Source of the DNA: Antedon mediterranea
Lineage: Eukaryota > Echinodermata > Crinoidea > Comatulida > Antedonidae
Assembly (NCBI RefSeq): GCF_964355755.1
Contig: NC_092670.1
Span: 36,443,795 to 36,507,794 of the forward strand
Length of the DNA: 64,000 nt
Direction: 5' to 3'
Part shown: positions 11,501 through 23,281 of the stretch, piece by piece
Layout of the letters: each line of letters starts with the position of its first letter
How positions within the stretch are numbered: position 1 is the first letter of the stretch
Translations under genes and position numbers: made by a program
The notes under the pieces: generated by a model
What the model was told of the DNA's origin: nothing
Database searches by the model: none
Seen by the model: the letters and a program-made list of their open reading frames with translations, nothing else

Positions 11501-13463
11501 TAGCCAGGAGGGGACATGCCTGTAGCCAGGAGGGGTCATCCCGTAGCCAGGAGGGGACATGCCTGTAGCCAGGAGGGGTCAAGCCCATAGCCAGGAGGGT
11601 CAAGTCAAGTTTCTCGTCCAATTTTGGTATAAGAATGCTGAAAATGATATAGTATGACCAAAACATTAACGGCAGTATGGACAGTAAAGGTAAACCTGTA
11701 TTGTGTTTTTTCTAGTTATTAGTAATGGCACTCTAGACTGGTATGAACAAGGTTACCAGTGACCAGGACAAGCCCGTATCCAGGAGGAGTCATGCCCGTA
11801 GCCAGGAGGGTGACGCCTGTAGCCAGGAGGGGTCATAGCCGCAGCCAGTAGTGGTAACGCCTGTAGCCAGGAGGGGTCAAGCCTGTAGCCAGGAGGGGTC
11901 ACATCTATAGCCAGGAGGGGTTATGCCTGTAGCCAGGAGGGGTCATCCCCGTAGCCAGAAGGGGTCATGCATGTAGCCAGTAGTGGTCACGCCTGTAGCC
12001 AGGAGGGGTCACGCCTGTACCCAAGTGGGTGACGCCTGTAGACAGGAGGGGTCAAGCCCGTAGCCAGGAGGGGTCAAGCCCGTAGCCAGGAGGGGTCATG
12101 CCCGTAGCCAGGAGGGGTCATGCCTGTAGCCCGGAGGGGTCACGCCTATAGCCAGGAGGGGTTATACCTGTAGCCAGGAGGGGTCATCCCGTAGCCAGGA
12201 GGGGACATGCCTGTAGCCAGGAGGGGTCATCCTGTAGCCAGGAGGGGACATGCCTGTAGCCAGGAGGGGTCAAGCCCATAGCCAGGAGGGTCAAGTCAAG
12301 TTTCTCGTCCAATTTTGGTATAAGAATGCTGAAAATGATATAGTATGACCAAAACATTAACGGCAGTATGGACATGATTTGTTTATATATTTTATACTTT
12401 TTTTGCAGGGCCGTGTGTCAAAATATGCAGAATATGTAATATACACGAACGCCCGTGCCCTCCCAGAATACATTGTCACAATCGGAACAAAGCCAGATGT
12501 ATTGCGTAGGCCTCAACCTAAAAAAGCACCGCCCCACCTTGTAGAGCGGACTGCACCAGATCCTGCTTTAGACCCTGATCCAGTAAGTTTTAGCCCACCA
12601 AGCAATAGTAGGCCTACTTTTCCTTATCAATTTCCATCTCAAACCATATCCGACGAAACAAATAAAGAGAAATGTCAGCCTACAGTACAAACTGACCAGG
12701 AGAAAACAAGTTCTGGTGTTAAGCCTGTGACATGGGGTTACACTGATGAAGAATTTAACAAGAAAATAGAAAAGACCCGGGCTGCTCTACGTGATAAGAA
12801 AAAAAAGAAAAAGGAATCACTGGACTAGGTGATTTTATTTCAATTTTAAAGCACAGTCACTGTATTGGGAAGGAATTATTGGGGAGTCGCCAAGCTTAGT
12901 AAACCACACGTCCCCTCCTTCCCCTCCTTTTTAAAAGCTGTACACACCAAAGACACATTACGACTCTTCCAAATATCCAATAATAGATAGACAAATCTAC
13001 AGTTTTGGTATGATGAAATTAATTCATTATCAACATTTTTCGCAATTTTTAAAAATCATTCTATAATTAATGTATCTCATCGCATGTTTTTATTCTTTAA
13101 ATTCTTCTTAATAAATAATAATAAATGGGGCTTATATAGCACATTATACAAATGCGCTATATAAGCCTCAATGTACTTAACAAAAGAAGCAAAAAATATG
13201 AAAACTAAAGAGAAAAAAAGAGTTTAAAAGGTTTCAGAGCAGGTTTAATTAATCTAAAGCTGTAATTAATAATGAAGAATCATATATATGTATATGAAAT
13301 TGTCTTGTTTCAGATGCCACTTGATCAAAACCAGAAAAAGAAACTAGATGACTTTCTAGACTTTACTCACTGCCAGGACAGACAAAGAGCTCAAGTAATA
13401 CTATCAGATTGCAACTGGAACGTGGATAATGCCATTGGTCAGTTCTTGGACAACTATTCTTAG
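8563..13463 (+). CDS. PARP-family ADP-ribosyltransferase with C-terminal UBA-like domain
   Basis: Exons: 8563-9331, 9812-9932, 10673-10754, 10915-10998, 12409-12582, 13314-13463. Every phase matches, giving 459 aa. Residues 1 to about 215 are Ser/Asp/Pro-rich and lack a domain I recognise. The catalytic domain starts near VERIEN (about 230) and has YLFHGT (H265), GTNGIYFSDD (Y295), DSVKGRVS and YAEYVIY (E360), an H-Y-E triad like that of PARP1 and tankyrases rather than the H-Y-hydrophobic mono-transferases. The last exon (residues 411-459) resembles the UBA-like domains of p47/UBXN proteins (CNWNVDNAIGQFLDN). Splicing to it uses the strong in-frame donor CCA/GTAAGT at 12583 and an acceptor at 13313; AATAAA follows at 13502. 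A four-codon uORF (8544-8558) precedes the start. The PARP fold is well supported; the UBA fusion needs transcript proof. Confidence 0.82.
9959..10363. mobile_element. Family E MITE, 405 bp
   Basis: Inverted ends AAAGGCCCATTTACACTAGG and CCTAGTGTAAATGGGCCTT. The interior is itself roughly palindromic and carries TGACGTCA in one arm and AACGTCA in the other. A copy of equal length is at 52761-53165. It lies in PARP intron 2. Confidence 0.85.
10991..12372. repeat. 691-bp tandem duplication in the PARP gene, with internal minisatellite
   Basis: Copy 1 is 10991-11681 and copy 2 is 11682-12372. The offset stays 691 from end to end with very few differences. Each copy begins with the last eight bases of exon 4 plus its donor (CAGTAAAG/GTAAAC), so a second intact donor exists at 11690. 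Each holds about 25 imperfect 20-22-bp units of the type GTAGCCAGGAGGGGTCATGC, at about 11083-11610 and 11774-12301. It is either a recent duplication or an assembly artefact. Confidence 0.92.
12409..12828 (+). CDS. Alternative last exon of the PARP gene (non-UBA isoform)
   Basis: If the donor at 12583 is skipped, the exon stays open for 82 more codons and stops at 12826-12828. The product is 491 aa with a Pro/Ser-rich tail, the phrase WGYTDEEFNKKIEKTRAALR and a terminal lysine run. The stretch looks coding because it has no stop and ends in a helical, charged segment. The lysine run could act as a nuclear signal. A possible GT donor directly after the stop would leave the UBA exon untranslated. 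Both isoforms would keep the full catalytic domain. Confidence 0.55.
   Translation, partial: GRVSKYAEYVIYTNARALPEYIVTIGTKPDVLRRPQPKKAPPHLVERTAPDPALDPDPVSFSPPSNSRPTFPYQFPSQTISDETNKEKCQPTVQTDQEKTSSGVKPVTWGYTDEEFNKKIEKTRAALRDKKKKKKESLD
13100..13180. repeat. GGCTTATATAGC palindromic repeat
   Basis: GGGGCTTATATAGCACATT and AATGCGCTATATAAGCCTC form an inverted pair just upstream of the UBA exon. It may be a foldback remnant. Confidence 0.5.
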
Positions 13464-13501
13464 TCAGTGCTATGGTAATTCAAGTTAAATTCAGCAAAGC
13501 C

Positions 13502-13507
13502 AATAAA
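13502..13507 (+). terminator. Poly(A) signal AATAAA for the PARP-UBA transcript
   Basis: Canonical hexamer 39 bases after the UBA exon stop codon, which supports that exon as terminal. Others occur near 13108. Confidence 0.5.
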
Positions 13508-14619
13508 GTTTCTTAAATTGCAATGTTTACCAGATATGTATGTAGGCCCAGTGAAAGAACGATTCTAATATTAATTACAATGTTTACATACAAACAAAAT
13601 ACAGAGCCATAGCCACCAGTGGAGTTGATCAGGTTTCAAACCTTTTGATAGGAAACACCCATCGATTAATTATTTTGATCAATGACACCAATTAAAGAAG
13701 TATTGTCCTCCAACACAGGAAAAATAAAGATGAATAAATCAAAGGTTGAAAGGCCATTTTATTCTATTTAATTTTTTTTATATTTAAAAAAAATATATAT
13801 TTAGACAAACTGCCTAGGATAACCACTAGCGAATTCATTCACTATCCTTCTAAATAAACTTTTTTTATTTCCATTAAAAAAATGTTTTGCTTATAAAAAA
13901 AGACAATATAAACTGTAAAATTTAATCAGTGTATTTGTAGTAATAGATCTAATATTATTGATATTTTGTAATAATGGCTTCAAAAATCCATTTAAAATCT
14001 TGTCTGGCTTTGGGATTTTATACTCATTTTACCGATTTATTTACTAACCATAAACAAATGTTAATTTAAGTTGAAAAGAATTTCTTAATTTATTTGCATC
14101 AGAAATCTTTAAATTTACAAATTATTTTAATTATTGTACGCCTATAATACAAAGCAATGCTTGATATAATAAATAATATATTACAGTGTTGATGTGATGA
14201 TTGTTTCATAGTGTTAAAAAAACAGCATAAAAAGAATTATCTTATTCTGTATAATGATAAAATCAGTCAAGCTTTAATTTTGATAATAATTTATGCATGG
14301 TGGTGATCTTCCAGTCTGTTGTTAAAAAGTAGATGAAGAAAATATGAATACGCATGCGCATTAACCAACTCTTCGATTCGCGCGAGAAATACGCTCAAGT
14401 GGGGAAAACGGGCATTAGAAAAATAATATATTTTATTATTTATTTTGTTTTATTCATTTCGGCAACAAAACATGAAATAATAATTACAAAACATAGAAAT
14501 ATATATATATGAAGTACAAGACACGAAGCCGAGGAGAGACAAAAGCATTAAACAAAACGCTGTCACCGGTAAGGTGTGTCTCTCCAACCCAACAATTACA
14601 AATAACAAGAATATATACT

Positions 14620-15000
14620 ATAATAACAACATTTCACAAGATAAAAAAAATGATTTAAAAAGTTAAAAAGTTTCTCTCCGACATTTAAAATATTGCTTTA
14701 GAGATAATTTATAATTAATAAATGAACCATTAACAAAAATATCGCGAATCTCATTGGGTATGAAATTCCAAGTTCTAGTGAATCTGGTCGGGATGCAAAA
14801 TTGTGACATATCATTACTGGAGCGAAGATGCTTGAAAGTGAGGGTATCATGACGATTATTAACTATGAGTAAATTATAAATAATAGATCTTTGATGATAA
14901 AGTAAAACATTGCAAACAAATAGAACAGTATAACAATCTCTAATGGCGATTGTGGATGGGATATCAAGAGTGTCTTTCAGGATTCCATATTTTGCTTAAG
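14620..15000 (-). mobile_element. Non-LTR retrotransposon relic (RT C-terminal end)
   Basis: A minus-strand reading frame across about 14670-14995 is coherent. It has a CIPTRFTRTWNFIPNEIRD block followed by a hydrophobic/basic SLKQYFK, the usual end of LINE reverse transcriptase ORFs (TR...WN.LP..IR...FK..LK). No upstream RT domain is present. The clade was not assigned. Confidence 0.45.
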
Positions 15001-15360
15001 GGGTTGCTCCGGGCTTAAAATTGTATTGTGTATTATAAAATATAAACAATTGCAACCACATAATAATAATAATCCCATTTATCTCCCGACAGCAGAGAAT
15101 CAGAGTAATGAGACCTCCTTGATTTTTAGTCTTAAGCTCTGTCTACGCTGTCAAACTTTAGGCCTATGTAACAAAAAAAAGTGTGATGTTCCCATATATG
15201 GGCGTGATGATGTTATATTACTACCATATTTGAGCATATCACTTCCATATTTGTCAAACTCGTTTGATAGTGTAGGCTTCAGAAGATAATCTTATATTAT
15301 GAGCCTCTTTCTTTCAAGATTCCATATTTCGCTTAAAGGATCGCTCCGGGTGTTTAAACA
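14990..15360. repeat. Flanking direct repeats around a MITE
   Basis: TCTTTCAGGATTCCATATTT with GCTTAAGGGGTTGCTCCGGG near 14974-15021 recurs at about 15310-15350 with few changes. The GCTCCGGG part recurs at 17177. Its origin is not recognised. Confidence 0.5.
15133..15280. mobile_element. Family A MITE
   Basis: Runs from AAGCTCTGTCTACGCTGTCA to TCGTTTGATAGTGTAGGC, with an intact central CCATATATGG. Its internal order is reversed relative to the 37379 copy. Confidence 0.8.
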
Positions 15361-16017
15361 TTTGTAGCAACATAACACAACACCACTTATTAACCGAGAG
15401 CAATGAAGCAGAGCGCTGTGAGATACTTGATGTTCTAATCTTAGAAGTTCGCCAAACTTTTCTCATTTATCGAACATATTATTTTTCATGACGCTCGTTA
15501 GGCTGCATTTCTGTGGAAAATTAGGTGACATCATCAATGTTGTTTTATATTTAGCCCAGCTTTAGTCCAGGACTAAAGTTAACCCCTCTCAAGAATACAT
15601 TATTATGGATATTCAAGGACTTAAACCCTAAGATAACCCCGAACAAAAGTTAGTCCCCTTTTAAGAATAGGCCCTACCGGGCCTAGACATTTTTAACCCG
15701 GAGATAACCTTTAACCCTACCCAAGCTACTTCTATTTCAATTCATCTTAACTGTATGTCTAAAAATCTTATAAGGAACAGATATTTTGTGGTTAAAAAAA
15801 TACCACATTCCCCCTGACATCAATCCAGATTGTCATCACCCACGGAACGTAGTAATTTGCAACTAACAATTTAAAGGTGTTCCATATGATGTTATTATAG
15901 GATGTGGAATAGACACATGAGAGTGAAGGGGTCGTCGCGTCCCCATATCCCACACTTCGACCCTTTAATTCATCTCGTATTTTCAAATATGTTCACAATC
16001 GCGTTTGTATGAACTGT

Positions 16018-16182
16018 GGCGTAACGTAGAAAGACATGAGGCCTCTGGTAGGAACCCTAAGTGGTCCTCCAACGTTGGAGGCCTCTGGCGTTTTTAGCCT
16101 TTTCCTCTGGGCACTGCTCAGGGGCCCTATAAGGGCCCCTGGGTTTAGCCAGTGAGCGCTCATAGCTATTGTACATGGGTTA
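16018..16182. mobile_element. Family I GC-rich repeat
   Basis: GGCGTAACGTAGA, CTAAGTGGTCCTCCAACG, GGGCACTGCTCAGGGG and CCTGGGTTTAGCCAGTGAGC are shared in order with 21071-21262 and 37744-37910. In better copies the ends GTGGCGTAACG and CGTTACGC are inverted. No ORF. Confidence 0.6.
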
Positions 16183-17658
16183 GGAAATTAGGCCTTTAAA
16201 AAAATGTCAAACATTATATTGAATTAATATTAATTATTTATAAAGAAAAAGAGATAAATAAACTGAAATAATAAAAAAGAGAAGGTAATTATCGAAAAGT
16301 GAAAATGAAGATGTATTAAACTTTTGTTCATATGAAATAAAAGGTGTGGTTCACGCCACAAGAAGAAAAAACGGGCCTTTTTAAAAATGAAAAATCTGGC
16401 TCCTTTCCCAGGTTTATCATAGTTTCGATATTAGGCCTACTGTCAATTGGTTGTTACACAATTTGACGACAGCGTTTCTCTGTGATAAGACAGCGGTAAA
16501 AATCAAAGGTAACACACACAAAAAATGTATGTAAATTCGAATAATAACATTATGATTCTGGCGCGCGATTTCCGTAGCAGTCTGAAAAATCTAGCCTACA
16601 ACAAAAAATAAATTCAAATGTTAATTTGATTGAAAACGTTGAACATACAATTTGTCTAGCCCTTTGAAAAAACATACTTTTAATAATAATTTTCATGGAA
16701 TTATGCTTGTTAGTTACGCGTCTAGTCGGCAGCAGACTTTTCTGCAATTAATCATAAATTTGACATTTCTATTGATCTTTGTGATCAAAGCAAATGTGAA
16801 TATTGGTTCCATCCAAGTTAAATTTCCATGAATTGAATATATAATGTTGATTCACGTCTGTACTTTATGGATTTTGTCAAAATAATTAGGCTTACGTTCG
16901 ATAAAGGTTAGGATATATTGGCATTGCCTTAACGCGGAAAAAGAGATGCGGCGCTTAGCTGGTGTGAGATCGTCAGGCCCACAAGGATTCGTTGATGATG
17001 TAGGCCCTACAGTTGTGACCAGTGACCGTTGTTGTCATCGGATGACCGGATAAATTCATAAACCAAAGCTAACGGTTGTAATCCTGCGGTTTATTTTAAG
17101 GATATTATGTTTTATTTAATTAGCAACCCGAATTAATCGGCTTTAGGAGGAGTGACCAACGCGTCCTTTAAGGGTAGCTCCGGGTTTAAAATGACCAGTG
17201 TTTATTATATAAACCTTTGACTTACAAACCTGATGATTCCCGGTTAACGAATGAAAGTCATTAAAATCTGTATATTTGTCCTGTGCACCACTTTCTATTA
17301 AAGGGGGCTTGTTTCCGTCGAAAAATAAGTTTGGTTATTCATTAATTATTGTTATCAATTTTGTTTCTCAAAGGTTTATCCTTTGTAGTAAATAATATCT
17401 TTCTTTCTCCCTTCTTTCTTTCTTTTATTCATATCACGGTCGGAGCCGAAGCTGAATTACTGTGTATTTACATTAAAATGTATAAAACGATAAAAGTATT
17501 TAAAAACGGTAACAATTATACAACATCCAGGAAACAAACGAAAAAAACAGAAACGAAGAAAAAGTACAAATACAGAGGTAAAACAGAGTTTAAAACTGTA
17601 CTGAACTGTATAGTCATGATATCAAGTTATACTGGTATAAAAGAACAAATCATTCATT

Positions 17659-18414
17659 AAAGCGTGGTTCCTGCACTAGAACGCAACGTATCGACGCAAA
17701 GTGCTGTATTGCGTAATCACAAGTGAGAACCGACGACGCGAAAATGCTGCAAACATCGAAAAGCTTGGTTCCCACTCCAGCGACGCAACGCAAGGACGTA
17801 ACGCAACGCAAGTGAATTGACCAATCACAAGTGATGGCTTATTCGCTTGTGATTGCTAACTGTCTATAACTTCGCTTGTCATTGGTTAAAACGCTTGCGT
17901 TGCGTTTACGTCCTTGCGTTACGTTCTAGTGGGAACCAAGCTTTAAGTTTGATTTCACGCAGGCGGGGCCAAACACAATGATTAGAAGAAGGGCATTTTC
18001 TTTCGTTGCGTAGATTGCGTTAAGCGTGGTTCCCACTAGAACGCAACCCAGTGACGTATTGACGTAAAGTGATGTATTGCGTAATTACAAGTGAGAACAG
18101 ACGACGCAATAGTGCTGCAAACATCGTAGGTTTGATTTCACGCAGGAGGCGAGGGCAAACACAATGATTAGAAGGAAATTTTCTTTCGTTGCGTAGATTG
18201 CGTTACGTTGCGTCGCTAGTGAGTACCAATCTTTAAGCGTGGTTCCCACTAGCGACGCAACGCAAGGACGTAACGCAACGCAAGTTAATTGACCAACCAC
18301 AAGCAATGGCTTTTTTCGCTTTTGATTGCTAACTGTCTATAACTTCGCTTGTCATTGGTTAAAACGCTTGCGTTGCGTTCGTCCTTGCGTTACGCTGTAG
18401 TGAGAACCAAGCTT
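17659..18414. mobile_element. Cluster of four nested and abutting GCGTGGTTCCCACTAG MITEs (family D/D')
   Basis: A D' copy (17659-17758 and 17943-18018) is interrupted by a complete D copy (about 17759-17943). A second D' copy (18019-18236) and a further D copy (18235-18414) follow with no spacer. The D ends are GGTTCCCACTAGCGACGC and its inverse; the arms repeat GACGTAACGCAACGCAAG. The D' copies share TTTGATTTCACGCAGG...CAAACACAATGATTAGAAG, which is split in the first copy. Confidence 0.85.
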
Positions 18415-20030
18415 CACGTTGAATTGCACCTTTTCTGTATCTTTCAACTTTGCATTTAGGTTGTTGACGTCTTAGCTTCATGTTACTACTATTATTCACT
18501 GGAAACCATTTATCAAAATATTTACACCACGGGAAATTATACCGTAACCTTTAAATTATTATTTATTAAATATATAAGTGTGAAAACATGGCTCAACATT
18601 AGTGACGATCGTTTACGTCAAAAAAGTCTTCGAACACTGGTCATCAATTATCCGTTTCAACTTATTAGCAATTAACAGTATTATTATATTACTTAGCATT
18701 TTTTACGAGGTTTTTTTTCCTCATAGTTACAAGGTACAGAATGACGTAATAATGGTTTGTGACGTAACCAATCGATGAACAAAGTTTGTAAAAGATGTGG
18801 GCGTTCCATAATCTATTAATGGGTTATTAATTGATAGCACCATCATTAGAAGTGCAATACGCTTATTGTATATTCTCAGAGATTGTTGAATTGATGACTT
18901 AACCGAGACCAAAAACGTTCACATCAAAATGCATTTTATTTTTGTGAAAATAAGCGTCATCGGTATAATTATGAAGTTATACATTTATTACGTTATATTT
19001 ATAATTTTTAAATGATAACACAAATATTATGACAGAAATATTGCGTCAGTCGGTAGTAAACGTTAGTGGCATCGTACTGACTTAGTACACCGTCACTTAG
19101 TTGTTGTTCCAGAGTCTTCTGTTCAAATCATGTCACATCAAACGATTTTCTGACGCCAAGTAGATTACAGCGAAACTTGGTATAGAAATTACGAGTTTAT
19201 CGCGTGGTGTGCTTGAAAGAAAATTTGTTAATGTTTATCTTTAAATGTAGGCCTACTTTATTAAGTGCGATCATTTTTTTGCTATCGAAGATAGACTTCG
19301 ATATCAGTGAAATTCGAATCTTGGAATCTTATTCTGCCCTGGATCTAAGGCTTTGCCATATAATTGTGACGTAATGACCAATTTACACAGACGAGCGGTA
19401 ACGGTAGACGTGAGAACCAACAAACAACATTAAAACACATAGCAGCAAAACGAGAATGATACAGCACTCGCGAATACATACAATTCACAATTCAACTCAG
19501 TACATAGGCATATATAGATTGTTTAATTAGGCTATGTTCAATATAGTTTGTTGCCTTCTAACAAACGTTTCCACTTTCATTTCGAACATTGCCATCGTCA
19601 TAATTAATCCCCAATAATCCGCAATTAATAACATAGTCTACATTCAAACTTTATTGTTATCAAATGGCGCCGTGGACAACATTAATTGAACGTTAATTAT
19701 CAGTGTTCCCTTTATATTCGCGTACAATACGTCTATAACTTCTGTTAAGTGTAAAACATTAAAGACGAAACCATATGTCTGTATTGCCAACATAGGAAAT
19801 TCCCATGTGTTATAATCCAAATCAATTCATTTATGTGTGAGAAAAAGTACATCCTATGGGATTTCGAAGGGATTAAAGGGATTATGATTAAAATAGATAT
19901 ATAATGCATAATAATGCTTTAAAAATGTGGGCGGAGATTAAATATATTTTCTTTCATTTTGGTGGAATACTTCATCTATCTTTACTGTGCCAATCGTAAT
20001 TTTTTGACAGTGACCTGGTCATTTTCGGGG

Positions 20031-20519
20031 GACTTTTCATCATCATCATCATCATCACAATACTCGTCAGGATGGCAGACCTCAAGGTTTCAATGGAATG
20101 GTGAGTCTTCATTCCAGACAAGTTTCGTTTTAAAAACCACAAAGAAACTGTAAGTTTTAGACAATACATTGTTTTGTAATCTAAAATACAATACATTACA
20201 ATATCTGTTACCGACATCCGATTATTATTTTCACGTTTTACGGAGGGACGTCTGCTCGTGACGTAACGAGTTACCGCGAATTGACATTTTGATGACCGAC
20301 GCGGTGCGATGGTACGTTTTGTCTTCCACAACAATTATACCGCATTTCCGCAGACTGACACTTCGCTTCACTATTAAAGACATTGGATTTTATTTCAGCT
20401 TTACTAGTATTTTCGCCGATATCTACCTGAGACGCGGTACAACAAAAGGTGACTGTCGCATTGAAGAAACCACTGCAAACTTGAACTTTTCTTCTGTAAT
20501 TAAGCAGATAGATAGGTAA
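20031..20519 (+). promoter_or_regulatory. Possible 5' noncoding exon(s) upstream of the spätzle-like gene
   Basis: A CATCATCATC run at 20038-20056 is followed by candidate donors AATG/GTGAGT near 20099 and GATAG/GTAAGT near 20516. The stretch between is locally CpG-rich (GACGTAACGAG). An ATG at 20072 opens a nine-codon frame that would stop soon after splicing to 25890. Evidence is weak. Confidence 0.2.
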
Positions 20520-21070
20520 GTTTATTTAGCATACCTTTTAGCGCTATAAAATATACCTGCACCACCAATACATGATGCGTAATATCGAATAGGTTTAAAC
20601 TGTGTATCATTTTTTAATTTAAAAAAAAAATGAACTACCATCATAGGACAATATAAAAAAGACTAAAATCTGCGTAATGTTCCTTTATATCTACTATTAT
20701 CATTAATCTGTTAAATTTTATTCTCTCATTGATGTGCAATATTCCGATTCCGATGCAAGTTAATGAGTTTTTATTTCGTTTAAGTTATGATGGAAAGCAT
20801 AATAAAATAATAAATAAATAGGATAATTAATTGGAGGAAAAGTATTTATAACTGATTGTAGACATCCGGATGGATTTATTGAAAGTGTTTCGCAATTTTA
20901 GCAATGAAATAAATCAATGAAATCTCCTGACCTAATTATTCTAATTATTAAGTTAAAATGTGTATATTTATTTAGGTCACGTTGAATTTATGACTTCAGG
21001 AGATAATATGCCTCCGTGTTGCCATCATGAGGAATTTTCCTTATTTTTTCACTGTATAATATATTTGGAA

Positions 21071-21262
21071 AATCAGTGGCGTAACGTAGACCCCTGAGGC
21101 CCCCAGTTTAGGAGGAACACTAAGTGGCCCTCCAACGCTGGAGTTAGATTTTTTCAACATATTTTAATGCCTGTTTTCCTATGGGCACTGCTCAGGGTCC
21201 CCATAAGCTCCGAGGCCCCTGGGTTTAGCCAGTGAGCGCTCATCATAGTCGTTACGCATGGG
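21071..21262. mobile_element. Family I GC-rich repeat
   Basis: Best copy of the family. It begins GTGGCGTAACGTAGACCCC and ends with CATAGTCGTTACGC, inverted relative to the start. It contains GGGCACTGCTCAGGG and CCCTGGGTTTAGCCAG. Confidence 0.65.
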
Positions 21263-21318
21263 GAAGGAGCGTCTTGCAAGTCTAAAACAGTCTGAATTTA
21301 ACTTTACTTAGGCATAAA

Positions 21319-21480
21319 CCTCTATCTACAATATGCAACTACTTTGACAAAAAAGTGTGATGTGCACAAATATGGTAGTGATATGCTTAACTATGGTAGT
21401 GCTATGATATTATCATGTCCATTAGGGGCACATCACATTTTGTTTTGTCACATAAAGTTTGATAGTGTAGACAAACCTTT
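21319..21480. mobile_element. Family A MITE
   Basis: The body GTGTGATGTGCACAAATATG...TTGTCACATAAAGTTTGATA and the right end GTGTAGACAAACC are present. The central CArG-like palindrome is mutated (CCATTAGGGG). Confidence 0.8.
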
Positions 21481-22065
21481 ACAGAGATATGGAATGGGGG
21501 ACAATGACATAATAAATAGTCATTCACCTAGGCCTTACTCAAACCGAGTAATATGGCAATTATATACACATCAACTTGGGAATACTGTAAGCAACATCAT
21601 CCATTAACTTCAAGTACATCACTCTCCATGCAATTACTAAAAGTAATATTATATATATAAGTAATCTAACATATGACCATGCACATTAAGCAACTTTAAG
21701 CAAGATAGTGTCATTATAATTCTAAAATATTATCAGAAATTAATATCTTTAAACTAATTGGGATTTTTTTGTATATATATAATCCATACATTATTGATTC
21801 GTATTAGGTAAATTGATACTCGTGTCAACAAAGTTTCTAGTTCCAATTTATTTTTCCAAATTGCATATTTATAAGATAATTTGATGAGATGAGTGGTTTA
21901 GATAAAGCACAAATGGAGGAAAAAACCAAAGGCAAAGCTCGTTTTTGTAGCTACTCTTTACATATAAAACGGACAAAGACAGGACAATACATAAACAAAT
22001 AAAAACTTTATGGAAGCTTAAAGTGACTTTCCGAGTTACTCTTTCAATGATAATTAATAGTTCTT

Positions 22066-22330
22066 TAAAGATATATTATCCCCTGAAAAAAATGTGTGTA
22101 ATGTTTTAGTTGAATATACCATTTTATGTCACATCATAATCGAAAAATAAATTATTTACGTAAAAATACTGTAAATTTAAAGATGTATTCTTTCTCTGAA
22201 AAAATGTTTAATGTTTTTGTAACATACCATTTTAATGTCACATCATAGAATTTTCACTTTGACCAAAAATTGGATCAAAAAAAAATATTTACCTGAAAAA
22301 ACTGTAATTTAACGCAAAAGTACTCAAATT
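22066..22330. repeat. Family H repeat (diverged, partly duplicated)
   Basis: TTAAAGATATATTATCCCCTG at its start and TTTAAAGATGTATTC internally match the terminus of the full copy at 38152. CTTTGACCAAAAATTGGATC is also shared. Confidence 0.55.
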
Positions 22331-23159
22331 GACTGGAAGTCGGGGGTTGTAATTGAATTTACCCGTTTATTTTATCGTTTTATAAATGAAACATTTTTTT
22401 TCTATACGGAAGTGATGTTTTTGGGAGACAATACATTTTAAAGCTTCTGTACTACATACACGTTTGCAAGTTAGATGCATGGGACTGGGAATTTGAGGAG
22501 ATGAAGGGTATTAAAAACGCACATAAATTGAATGTATGAAGGGGCATAAATGGTTCTGAGACTCGGCTGGTGCCATTTTTTAAAACCTGTCTCTGATCCT
22601 CTAAAGCTCATTTTCATTATATATTATTATCTATCCTATCTTATATAGTGTCATTCGATTGATAGGATATAGTTACACTCTTCCATTACGTTAGATAATG
22701 GCATTATGATTTACACACAACAATATCATGTTTAAGTTATTTTTATTCTCCAATAATAGAGGATAAATAATAGAAAGCCATCATCAGCTATGATGTAAAA
22801 CCGACGCTCTAATTTTTATCAAAAATAGATTTACTACCCGATGGGGCTTTATACAAGTTTAATCGGTCTAGCACATAATGCCATATTCGAGTTGTGGTTA
22901 GTGGGCAGGCCATACAGGATGATTACTATTGCTCGTTATTTTTAACATTTACACACTCACTCATTCATAGATGTTTGGAAGGCTCCCATTTTTAAATCCA
23001 AGTACTTTGCGAACAAGCGTTTATTTTAATCGTCCCGGCGGTATATAGCTGATGAAAGTGTTAAATTATAACTAGTAACGCTGACAAGTCACGTTTAAAA
23101 CATATACTATTTGACACGAGGATTTGAGTGCGGGATTAATCACATTGGAGCAGGTTTTT

Positions 23160-23281
23160 TTCTAAACTTAACTTCTGTCAGCAGTTGTTGAGTAGATGGT
23201 TGTTTGCGGGCTTGTTCGCTCAGCGCGACGTGTTCAAATTATAGAAATAACGATTTAAAGGAACTATACCACAACTAAGGT
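23160..23281 (+). promoter_or_regulatory. Candidate promoter or noncoding first exon
   Basis: A less AT-rich block (GCGGGCTTGTTCGCTCAGCG) ends in CAACTAAG/GTAAGAG at about 23280, a good 5' splice site. It could be the noncoding first exon of the gene whose first coding exon has an acceptor at 25889. This is inference from splice consensus only. Confidence 0.3.

Larger units (their letters stand above)
13508..20000. other. Gene-poor intergenic region
   Basis: Apart from the LINE relic, MITEs and repeats listed separately, no ORF with family resemblance was seen. Base composition is strongly AT-rich. The open frames here are short and lack splice support. Confidence 0.6.

Noticed and set aside
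11083-12301. Array resembling a CRISPR or a repeat-protein coding region
   Set aside because: Units are contiguous without spacers, and the region lies in a spliced intron of a eukaryotic gene.
20072-20100. Coding first exon beginning MADLKVSME with a GTGAGT donor
   Set aside because: Joined to the acceptor at 25889 it stops almost at once, and no other exon in phase was recognised.
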